DNA of 36,121 nt from Chitinophagaceae bacterium (GTDB lineage Bacteria; Bacteroidota; Bacteroidia; Chitinophagales; Chitinophagaceae), in assembly GCA_016787065.1 (NCBI GenBank), contig JAEUVD010000043.1:1-36121 (forward strand). Direction: 5' to 3'. The position numbers were made by a program, and so were the translations under genes. Of the stretch, positions 8,473 through 14,891 are shown piece after piece. The notes beneath the pieces are model-generated. The model was not told where the DNA came from, did no database searches, and saw only the letters and a program-made list of their open reading frames with translations. Position 1 is the stretch's first letter. Each line of letters opens with the position of its first letter.

Positions 8473-9000
8473 ATGCTTCGTGTAATTAAGTATATACCCA
8501 TCATAGCCCTATTGCTCTTAGGTGCCTGCAACACCAATTCAGGCCCTGGCGAAGTGATGGGATATGCACCCGTTTATGCAGATTCGTCAACCATTAAAAT
8601 AATTCAATTTGAAAGTGCACGCCCTACTGAAAATGCCGGAAAAATTTATTACTATAAAGGGTTTACGTTTCAGGTAGAAACCGGCAAAGGGATCCATATT
8701 ATCAACAGCCTGGTTCCAGAGAATGCTTCTAAAATTGGTTTTATAACTGTGTATGGTTGTTCCGAAATTTCTATTAAAAATGATGTCCTCTATACAAACA
8801 ATATGTCTGATTTAGTTTCCATTAATATTTCCGACATAACCCATCCGGTACCAACATCACGAGTTCAACAAGTTTTCCCCGGAGTAAGTCAAACTTCACC
8901 TCCTCATCAAGGTGTTTATTTTGAATGTGTTGATCCGAATTTAGGTACTGTGATTGGCTGGACTGAAAAGTTATTAGTAAACCCAAAATGCAAACGATAA
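8473..9000 (+). CDS. Lipoprotein related to LVIVD-repeat proteins
   Basis: A 175-residue predicted lipoprotein: hydrophobic signal, then the lipobox LLGAC with the lipidated Cys near residue 19. The mature part has beta-rich segments such as FTFQVETGKGIHIINSL and VLYTNNMSDLVSINISDI, which resemble single blades of LVIVD-repeat beta-propellers. It contains paired cysteines (YGCSE, FECVD, NPKCKR). An ATG at 8456 hits a stop after nine codons, so 8473 is the start. The last bases overlap the start of the next, related lipoprotein (TAATG), indicating translational coupling. The ligand and role are unknown. Confidence 0.78.
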   Translation: MLRVIKYIPIIALLLLGACNTNSGPGEVMGYAPVYADSSTIKIIQFESARPTENAGKIYYYKGFTFQVETGKGIHIINSLVPENASKIGFITVYGCSEISIKNDVLYTNNMSDLVSINISDITHPVPTSRVQQVFPGVSQTSPPHQGVYFECVDPNLGTVIGWTEKLLVNPKCKR

Positions 9001-9767
9001 TGAAAATTCCATATAAGTATTCCTTGTTGATGGCAGCCTTAGCTATCTTATTGTGTTTTGGCTGTAGTAAAAACAGTAGTTCTACCGATCCGGGTTTAGT
9101 TTCCAATACAGGTACCGGTGGTTCTTTGGCAAAATTTACGATTGTTGGCGATTATATGTATGCCGTTGATGGATCGAACTCGAGTTATCTCTATGCTTTT
9201 AATATTTCTGATTCATCAAAAATTACCTTTGTAAGTAAAACCTATATTGGTTTTGGTATCGAAACCATTTTCCCTTACAACAATAAATTATTTATTGCCT
9301 CGAACACCGGAATGTTCATTTATCAATTAAACAATCCGGCTCAACCCGTTCAAGAAAACTATGTAAATCACTTTAACGGTTGCGACCCGGTAGTGGTTTC
9401 TGGCAATTATGCTTATTTAACTATTCATGGAGGTACACGTTGTAATGGAAGCACAATCAATCAGTTACAAGTTTACGATGTGAGCAGTTTGTACTATCCG
9501 CAACTTGTTCATACGGTTAACCTCGACAATCCTTTCGGACTTGCTGTACACAATAACTATCTTTTCGTTTGCGATAACGGAACTGGAATTCGAACCTTCG
9601 ATATTTCCAATCCAATGATACCGCAACAACTTAGTATAACAACTGGCGAGAATTTTGTGGACTTAATTCCTATCGACAGTATACTAGTCTGCATGCTAAC
9701 AGATGGGGTTTCATTTTATGATATGAAGCAACCAGAAAATTTGATTCATCTGAAAACAGTTCAATAA
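9000..9767 (+). CDS. LVIVD-repeat lipoprotein (beta-propeller)
   Basis: I choose the ATG at 9000-9002, which overlaps the preceding TAA (TAATG at 8998-9002), giving 255 residues; an ATG at 8988 would add four residues. The signal peptide ends in the lipobox LCFGC. The body consists of repeats of the kind VSGNYAYLTI...LQVYDVSS and VHNNYLFVCDNGTGIRTFDI, the hallmark of LVIVD propeller repeats of unknown ligand. Probably anchored in the outer membrane. Paired with the lipoprotein just upstream. It converges on the DUF975 gene with only 2 bases between the stop codons, so the two transcripts must overlap. Confidence 0.85.
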   Translation: MKIPYKYSLLMAALAILLCFGCSKNSSSTDPGLVSNTGTGGSLAKFTIVGDYMYAVDGSNSSYLYAFNISDSSKITFVSKTYIGFGIETIFPYNNKLFIASNTGMFIYQLNNPAQPVQENYVNHFNGCDPVVVSGNYAYLTIHGGTRCNGSTINQLQVYDVSSLYYPQLVHTVNLDNPFGLAVHNNYLFVCDNGTGIRTFDISNPMIPQQLSITTGENFVDLIPIDSILVCMLTDGVSFYDMKQPENLIHLKTVQ

Positions 9768-9769
9768 AA

Positions 9770-10369
9770 TTAAGCAACTTCCGTGGCTAATTGCTCTAAT
9801 TCCTGATCCTTATAATTGGTAATGTGATTATAAAAAACAGATGAAGTTGTGCTGTAATATGGCGCTAAAAATAAGAAACCAATACCCAAGGTAAATAAGC
9901 AAAGAATAGCCCAACCGATAAAACTCAAGGTTAGCACAAAATAATCCCCTTTATGTCCTTTCATAAGGTCAAAACTTCGTTGCATTGCATCGATTGCATT
10001 GATTTCCGGATTATCTTTTAAAATTCGATACGATTGCGATAACGCCAAGGCAATAATTATCCCCGGTACGATCAAGAAAATAACTCCAATAATTATTAGA
10101 ATTGACATTAACAGATATAATAAAAAAGCATTTCCAAAATTCCTAAACCCATCGAATAAATCGTTGATTTCCGCTTTACCTCCTCGACTCACTTTTAAAA
10201 AAGTTCCGGCAATTCCTAATTGAAGTGGCCCTGAAATAAAAAAACTTGCAAACGGAATCATGAGCAGAATAATCATTACTAAATAACTAATTGCTCCATT
10301 CCCCCATTGTCCTTCTAACTTTGAAAGAGCTTCATTTTTCATTTCTGAAATACTTGGTGTTGAATACAT
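9770..10369 (-). CDS. DUF975-family integral membrane protein
   Basis: 199 residues from the ATG at 10367-10369; a longer frame from a TTG at 10394-10396 is unlikely. The protein has four to five membrane helices and the DUF975 landmarks: ISGPLQLGIAGTFLK after the first helix, NDLFDGFRNFGNAF, LIVPGIIIALALSQSY, LMKGHKGDYF, and a final APYYSTTSSVFY. The biochemical role of the family is unknown. It is a single gene, divergent from glutamine synthetase III and convergent with the LVIVD gene. Confidence 0.82.
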   Translation of the reverse strand: MYSTPSISEMKNEALSKLEGQWGNGAISYLVMIILLMIPFASFFISGPLQLGIAGTFLKVSRGGKAEINDLFDGFRNFGNAFLLYLLMSILIIIGVIFLIVPGIIIALALSQSYRILKDNPEINAIDAMQRSFDLMKGHKGDYFVLTLSFIGWAILCLFTLGIGFLFLAPYYSTTSSVFYNHITNYKDQELEQLATEVA

Positions 10370-10483
10370 CTTAATATTGTTTGGTTGAAGATACAAGTTT
10401 GAATTTATTCTGGGAAAAATAAAATAATTTTTACATTATAAAATATAATATGTATTATTTTTGAAGAATAACTTGTCATTTTA

Positions 10484-10514
10484 TTTGGATTTAGTAGAAT
10501 TTTTATAACATTTG
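10484..10514 (+). promoter_or_regulatory. Promoter of the glutamine synthetase III gene
   Basis: TTTG at 10484-10487, a 19-base spacer and AACATTTG at 10507-10514, with one mismatch to TAnnTTTG. The ATG at 10532 follows 17 bases later; the flanks are very AT-rich. Confidence 0.65.
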
Positions 10515-10531
10515 CAAAAAATATAATATTT

Positions 10532-12724
10532 ATGCCTAATTTACGATTCAGCGCGATTAAAACGATTAACGAAAGCGCACAAAACATCAGCAGCTACGAC
10601 AATAAGAAAATTACATCGCTGTTTGGAGTGAATGTATTTTCAGGTAAAGTCCAACGCGAATACCTTACAGATGAAGCATATAAAAGTCTTGTAAACTCGG
10701 TTAAATCAGGTACAAAAATCGATCGTAAAATGGCCGATCAAATTGCGAGTGGCATGAAAGCCTGGGCTATGGATAGAGGCGTAACACATTACACGCACTG
10801 GTTTCAACCTTTAACAGGAGCAACGGCTGAAAAGCACGATTCTTTTTTCACGCTCAAAAGTGATGGTTCTGCGTTAGAATTATTTGATGGTGATGCACTA
10901 ACACAACAAGAACCAGATGCTTCTAGTTTCCCAAATGGTGGTATCCGCGCAACCTTTGAAGCGCGTGGTTATACCGCATGGGATCCAACCTCTCCAGCAT
11001 TTATAATAGAACAAGCCGACGGCAAAACGCTTTGTATTCCAACGGTGTTTATTTCATATAGTGGCGAATCACTTGATACTAAAACCCCATTGCTTCGTGC
11101 TCTTGACCTCTTAAACAAAGCAGCGTTGGATGTTTGTCATTACTTCGATAAAAATGTAACCAAAGTAACTCCTACCCTGGGTTGGGAACAAGAATATTTT
11201 GTTATCGATGAAGCCTTGGCAAATGCCCGCCCCGACTTATTAGCAACGGGTAGAACCCTATACGGTCATAGTCCGGCTAAAGGACAACAACTTGAAGATC
11301 ATTATTTTGGAGCTATTCCTGATCGTGTTTTTGCTTACATGCAAGATTTTGAGCAAGAGTCGTATAAATTGGGAATACCCCTTCGAACCCGTCATAATGA
11401 AGTGGCGCCATCACAATTTGAATGTGCTCCGATTTTTGAAGAAGTAAATATTGCAGTAGATCATAATTCCTTGTTGATGGATGTAATGCAAAAAGTGGCA
11501 AAACGACATAAACTTAAAGTACTTCTGCATGAAAAACCTTTTGCTGGTGTAAATGGAAGTGGTAAGCATAACAATTGGAGTTTAGCTACCGATACCGGTA
11601 TTAATTTATTGGCACCCGGCAAAACACCACGAACTAATTTGATGTTCCTAACGTTCTTTGTAAATGTATTAAAAGCTGTTCATACGCATGCAGATCTGCT
11701 ACGTGCTTCTATCGCTTCTTCAACCAACGATTTTCGATTAGGCGCCAACGAAGCACCTCCGGCAATCATTTCAGTTTTTGTTGGCAATTACTTGAATAAA
11801 GTTCTCGATGAAATTGAAGAGCGTGTTACTGGTAAGTTCACTGAACAAGATGAAGTTATGCTGAAAATGGATATTCACAAGAATATTCCGGAACTTTTGA
11901 TGGATAATACCGACCGTAACAGAACGAGTCCGTTCGCATTTACAGGTAATAAATTTGAATTCCGAGCAGTTGGTTCTTCTGCAAATTGTGCTTGGCCTAT
12001 GACTATTCTGAATACAATTATGGCAGATACCCTCATTGCCTTTAAAAAAGAAGTAGATGCTTTAATTGAAAAAGGTGAGAAAAAAGAACTCGCCCTAATG
12101 CAAATCATTCGAAAATATATTACAGAAAGTAAAAATATTCGATTTGAAGGCGATAACTACAGTGATGCTTGGGCAAAAGAAGCAGAAAAACGTGGATTGA
12201 ATAACTTTAAAGATACGCCAAGTGCCTTAAATGTTTTTCATACAGAAAGCGCTAAACGATTGTTTCAAGAGCATAAAATTTTTACTGAAGTTGAATTAGA
12301 AGCTCGCCATGAAATCATGTTGGAAGAATATGTAAAGAAGGTTCAAATTGAAGCACGTCTTATGGGTTATCTCGCCAGTAATACCATTCTGCCTTCGGCT
12401 ATTAAATATCAAAACCTGTTAATTGAAAATGTAAAAGGGTTGAAAGAAATAGGTTTGAAAAAAGAAACCATGCAATCTCAAATTGAAATTATTGAGAAAA
12501 TTTCGGAGCATATTAATCAAATTAGCACCTTGGTAGAAAACATGATACTGGCTCGCAAAAAAGCGAACGCCGTTGATTCAATGCATTCAAGAGCAACCAT
12601 GTATTGTAACGAAATCAAACCATTTTTTGATACCATTCGATACCATGCCGACAAATTGGAATTAATTGTGGACGATAGTATCTGGACACTTCCGAAATAT
12701 CGTGAAATGTTATTCCTTCGATAG
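10532..12724 (+). CDS. glnN: Glutamine synthetase type III
   Basis: This 730-residue enzyme makes glutamine from glutamate, ammonia and ATP in the cytoplasm. Type III enzymes are much longer than type I (about 470 residues) and typical of Bacteroidota and cyanobacteria; the length fits. An N-terminal GSIII domain includes FSGKVQREYL, then GWEQEYFVID near residue 228, RTRHNEVAPSQFECAPIFEE near residue 285, the ATP-site KPFAGVNGSGKHNNWS near 335, and LGANEAPPAI. The C-terminal third is helical and holds a conserved SHINQ-like region. A clear promoter precedes it and an intrinsic terminator follows, so it is monocistronic. No glnB/amtB genes are adjacent. Confidence 0.97.
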   Translation: MPNLRFSAIKTINESAQNISSYDNKKITSLFGVNVFSGKVQREYLTDEAYKSLVNSVKSGTKIDRKMADQIASGMKAWAMDRGVTHYTHWFQPLTGATAEKHDSFFTLKSDGSALELFDGDALTQQEPDASSFPNGGIRATFEARGYTAWDPTSPAFIIEQADGKTLCIPTVFISYSGESLDTKTPLLRALDLLNKAALDVCHYFDKNVTKVTPTLGWEQEYFVIDEALANARPDLLATGRTLYGHSPAKGQQLEDHYFGAIPDRVFAYMQDFEQESYKLGIPLRTRHNEVAPSQFECAPIFEEVNIAVDHNSLLMDVMQKVAKRHKLKVLLHEKPFAGVNGSGKHNNWSLATDTGINLLAPGKTPRTNLMFLTFFVNVLKAVHTHADLLRASIASSTNDFRLGANEAPPAIISVFVGNYLNKVLDEIEERVTGKFTEQDEVMLKMDIHKNIPELLMDNTDRNRTSPFAFTGNKFEFRAVGSSANCAWPMTILNTIMADTLIAFKKEVDALIEKGEKKELALMQIIRKYITESKNIRFEGDNYSDAWAKEAEKRGLNNFKDTPSALNVFHTESAKRLFQEHKIFTEVELEARHEIMLEEYVKKVQIEARLMGYLASNTILPSAIKYQNLLIENVKGLKEIGLKKETMQSQIEIIEKISEHINQISTLVENMILARKKANAVDSMHSRATMYCNEIKPFFDTIRYHADKLELIVDDSIWTLPKYREMLFLR

Positions 12725-12746
12725 AAGACAGTTGCCTTTAACACCT

Positions 12747-12779
12747 AAAAGACGAGTTATCCAGACTCGTCTTTTTTTT
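12747..12779 (+). terminator. Intrinsic terminator after glnN
   Basis: A perfect inverted repeat with 11-base arms (12747-12757 and 12765-12775), core GACGAGT / ACTCGTC, a 7-base loop and a T-run through 12779. Confidence 0.9.
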
Positions 12780-12823
12780 AAGTCAAAACGCATAGCCTTT
12801 CGTTAGAACTCTGAAATAGCTTC

Positions 12824-12853
12824 TTGCAGATTCTAGATAAACCTATAAATTTG
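12824..12853 (+). promoter_or_regulatory. Promoter of the CoA-transferase subunit B gene
   Basis: TTG at 12824-12826, a 19-base spacer and TAAATTTG at 12846-12853. The GTG at 12853, which opens the longest frame, begins in the last base of this element; the ATG at 12871 is therefore the start. Confidence 0.72.
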
Positions 12854-12870
12854 TGCCCTTAATAGATTCT

Positions 12871-13527
12871 ATGCCTTTAAACAAAAATCAAATTGCACAA
12901 CGAATTGCGCAGGAATTACAAGATGGCTATTATGTGAATTTAGGAATTGGTATTCCAACCTTAGTTGCCAATTATATACCGGAAGGGATTGAGGTTGTTT
13001 TGCAAAGTGAAAATGGTTTATTGGGTATGGGCCCTTTTCCGTTTGAAGGTGATGAAGATGCTGATTTAATAAACGCTGGTAAGCAAACAATTACCACGTT
13101 ACCAGGATCTGCCTTTTTTGATTCAGCCATGAGTTTTGGTATGATTCGCGCCGGCAAAGTTCAACTAACCGTTTTAGGCGCTATGGAAGTTGCGGATAAT
13201 GGTGATATCGCCAACTGGAAAATTCCGGGTAAAATGGTGAAGGGAATGGGTGGTGCTATGGACTTAGTAGCAAGTGCCAAAAATATTATCGTAGCCATGC
13301 AACATACCGATAAAGCTGGCAATTCCAAATTATTATCGGCATGTACATTGCCAATTACAGGACTTCGATGCGTGAAAAAAGTAGTAACTGATTTAGGCGT
13401 GTTTGATATTACCCCGGAAGGCTTCGTTTGTATTGAACATGCTTCCGATGTGAGTACGGATGAAATCGCAGCCAAAACAGCAGGTCGACTTCGTTTTGCC
13501 GACGATTTAAAGGTTATAACATTTTAA
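12871..13527 (+). CDS. scoB: 3-oxoacid (succinyl/acetoacetyl) CoA-transferase subunit B
   Basis: 218 residues from the ATG at 12871. Subunit B of the class I CoA-transferases moves CoA between succinyl-CoA and a 3-oxoacid such as acetoacetate. The NLGIGIPTLVANY segment near residues 30-42 and the SENG motif near 54-57, whose Glu forms the glutamyl-CoA intermediate, are present; LLGMGPFP follows directly. The middle holds the GGAMDLV segment. Length is normal for the beta subunit. The alpha subunit (scoA) is not next to it: glnN lies upstream and infC downstream, so the partner must be encoded elsewhere. It has its own promoter. A butyrate- or acetate-type CoA-transferase beta subunit is the main alternative. 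Confidence 0.92.
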   Translation: MPLNKNQIAQRIAQELQDGYYVNLGIGIPTLVANYIPEGIEVVLQSENGLLGMGPFPFEGDEDADLINAGKQTITTLPGSAFFDSAMSFGMIRAGKVQLTVLGAMEVADNGDIANWKIPGKMVKGMGGAMDLVASAKNIIVAMQHTDKAGNSKLLSACTLPITGLRCVKKVVTDLGVFDITPEGFVCIEHASDVSTDEIAAKTAGRLRFADDLKVITF

Positions 13528-13543
13528 GGATAATTTATAAATA

Positions 13544-13571
13544 ATATTGGTTACTTCATTGAAACCAATAT
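13544..13571. repeat. Inverted repeat overlapping the infC promoter
   Basis: Nine-base perfect arms ATATTGGTT (13544-13552) and AACCAATAT (13563-13571) around a 10-base centre. The left arm covers the -33 TTG and the right arm runs into the -7 element. It could be an operator or a weak end hairpin for scoB; no real T-run follows. Confidence 0.5.
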
Positions 13572-13576
13572 ATTTG
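13547..13576 (+). promoter_or_regulatory. Promoter of infC
   Basis: TTG at 13547-13549, a 19-base spacer and a full TATATTTG at 13569-13576; the infC ATG follows 17 bases later. Confidence 0.75.
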
Positions 13577-13593
13577 TATCATTAAATTTTTGA

Positions 13594-14148
13594 ATGGTTC
13601 CACAAAGAAATAACAGACGTCCTTTTAAGAAAGAAAGAGAACACCGCATAAACAGAGAAATTGATGTAGCAGAAGTAAGGTTAGTTGGAGAAAATCTGGA
13701 ACCAGGGGTTTATTCCATAGACAGAGCGCTTTCCATTTGTCAGGATTTAGAAGTGGATTTAGTTGAAATATCTCCGCAAGCAGTTCCTCCTGTTTGTCGT
13801 GCAGTAGATTACAACAAATTCATGTACGAAAAGAAACGTAAGGAAAAGGAACAAAAAGCCAAATCACAAAAAAGTGAAGTAAAAGAAATTCGTTTTACAC
13901 CGAATACGGATGATCACGATTTTGATTTTAAAGCTAAGCACGCTGAAAAATTCCTTCAAGAAGGAAATAAAGTGAAAGCCTATGTGCAGTTTAAAGGTCG
14001 TGCAATAATGTTTAAAGATCGAGGGGAACTCATTCTATTGAAATTTGCCGAACGATTAGCAGAATTCGGTTCGTTAGAAGGAATGCCTAAGCTAGAAGGA
14101 AAACGAATGCACGCTATCTTCGCATCCAAAATAAAAAAGAAAGTATAA
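13594..14148 (+). CDS. infC: Translation initiation factor IF-3
   Basis: 184 residues. IF-3 binds the 30S subunit, keeps it free of 50S and checks start-codon pairing. After a basic tail come the N-terminal domain (RINREIDVAEVRLVGENLEP, then SICQDLEVDLVEISPQAVPPVCR), a lysine-rich linker helix (KKRKEKEQKAKSQK), and the C-terminal domain (VKEIRFTPNTDDHDFDFK, VKAYVQFKGR, with the GKRMHAIF end). The start is ATG, fixed by an in-frame TGA immediately upstream at 13591-13593, so the rare AUU start used for self-control in E. coli is absent. The usual neighbours thrS, rpmI and rplT are missing; an RRM gene follows after 39 bases. Confidence 0.96.
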   Translation: MVPQRNNRRPFKKEREHRINREIDVAEVRLVGENLEPGVYSIDRALSICQDLEVDLVEISPQAVPPVCRAVDYNKFMYEKKRKEKEQKAKSQKSEVKEIRFTPNTDDHDFDFKAKHAEKFLQEGNKVKAYVQFKGRAIMFKDRGELILLKFAERLAEFGSLEGMPKLEGKRMHAIFASKIKKKV

Positions 14149-14187
14149 TTTAGTTTTACATTGTCATTTAAGTCTTAATTTTTCATA

Positions 14188-14442
14188 ATGAATATTTACG
14201 TATCCAACATTCCATTCAGAATGGAAGAAAACCAGTTATCGGAATTGTTTGCCAGCTTTGGTGAAGTAACTTCCTGCAAAATTATTATTGACAAATTCAC
14301 CCGCAGAAGCAAAGGTTTCGGTTTCGTTGAAATGCCCGATGATGCCGCACGTGCTGCTATCGACGGATTGAATGGAAAAGAAGTGATGGGATTAGCCTTG
14401 CGTGTAGCTGAGGCTCGCCCACGTACAGAAAAATCCTTCTAG
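14188..14442 (+). CDS. RRM-type single-stranded RNA-binding protein
   Basis: An 84-residue protein made of one RNA recognition motif. RNP2 is IYVSNI (residues 3-8) and RNP1 is KGFGFVEM (residues 42-49), with the aromatic residues that stack on RNA at Y4, F44 and F46. A short basic tail ends the protein. Bacterial RRM proteins of this size occur in cyanobacteria and Bacteroidota, where some act as post-transcriptional regulators and have been suggested to take the place of absent Hfq. It follows infC by 39 bases and is closed by a strong terminator, so the two may be cotranscribed. Confidence 0.93.
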   Translation: MNIYVSNIPFRMEENQLSELFASFGEVTSCKIIIDKFTRRSKGFGFVEMPDDAARAAIDGLNGKEVMGLALRVAEARPRTEKSF

Positions 14443-14470
14443 TAAGAAATTTTCAATAAACAATTTTTGT

Positions 14471-14495
14471 AACACAACTTCGGTTGTGTTTTTTT
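14471..14495 (+). terminator. Intrinsic terminator after the RRM gene
   Basis: Perfect 8-base arms AACACAAC (14471-14478) and GTTGTGTT (14483-14490) closed by a TTCG tetraloop, followed by a T-run to 14495. Confidence 0.92.
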
Positions 14496-14559
14496 ATTTT
14501 ATATCCCTCTTAAACCTTTTGGGAAAACGAAAGGTCTGTCGCCACAAATTGATTAAAAA

Positions 14560-14805
14560 ATGAAAAAGAAAATTTTTGTATTAACCTCACTTTTTGCCTT
14601 CCTGTTCTGTTTTTTCCTTTCAACTTCTAACTTACAAGCTCATCCCAGACATCGCGCTCCACACAAACGTACCATGCAACATCGCCATCATCGAATGACA
14701 AAAGCACATCGAGAACATCGTCGTGATGCTCGTCAGCTTCGCCATAAAAAAATGCGTCACCGCCATGCGCATCTTCGTGCCGCACATCATCGCCGCAGTC
14801 GTTAA
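14560..14805 (+). CDS. Secreted His/Arg-rich small basic protein
   Basis: An 81-residue product with a clear signal peptide (MKKKIF, a Phe-rich hydrophobic core, likely cleavage after NLQA at residue 27). The mature 54 residues contain 14 His, 16 Arg and 4 Lys, so about 63 percent are basic or metal-binding side chains; only one Glu and one Asp are present, and there is no cysteine. I recognise no domain. The composition would suit binding of metals, nucleic acid or polyanions in the periplasm, but this is inference. The gene sits between two terminators as an independent unit. A mis-called frame is possible, but the good signal peptide argues for a real gene. Confidence 0.65.
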   Translation: MKKKIFVLTSLFAFLFCFFLSTSNLQAHPRHRAPHKRTMQHRHHRMTKAHREHRRDARQLRHKKMRHRHAHLRAAHHRRSR

Positions 14806-14826
14806 CCTTCTATAAATTTTCGACAT

Positions 14827-14860
14827 AAAAAATCCGCCATTTTTTCTTGGCGGATTTTTT
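14827..14860. terminator. Bidirectional terminator between the His/Arg-rich gene and glmS
   Basis: Perfect 13-base arms (14827-14839 and 14848-14860) with core ATCCGCCA / TGGCGGAT, an A-run on the left and a T-run on the right, so it can serve both converging genes. Confidence 0.92.
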
Positions 14861-14891
14861 TTATTAAACCCAAATAAGGTTCAACTATAAT

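Noticed and set aside
8822..9106. A 94-residue minus-strand frame over the junction of the two lipoprotein genes
   Set aside because: It lies antisense to two well-supported genes, and the plus-strand frames carry signal peptides and lipoboxes.
10405..10587. A 60-residue minus-strand frame covering the glnN promoter
   Set aside because: Low-complexity Ile/Asn/Phe translation of AT-rich DNA that overlaps the start of glnN; no signal peptide or domain.
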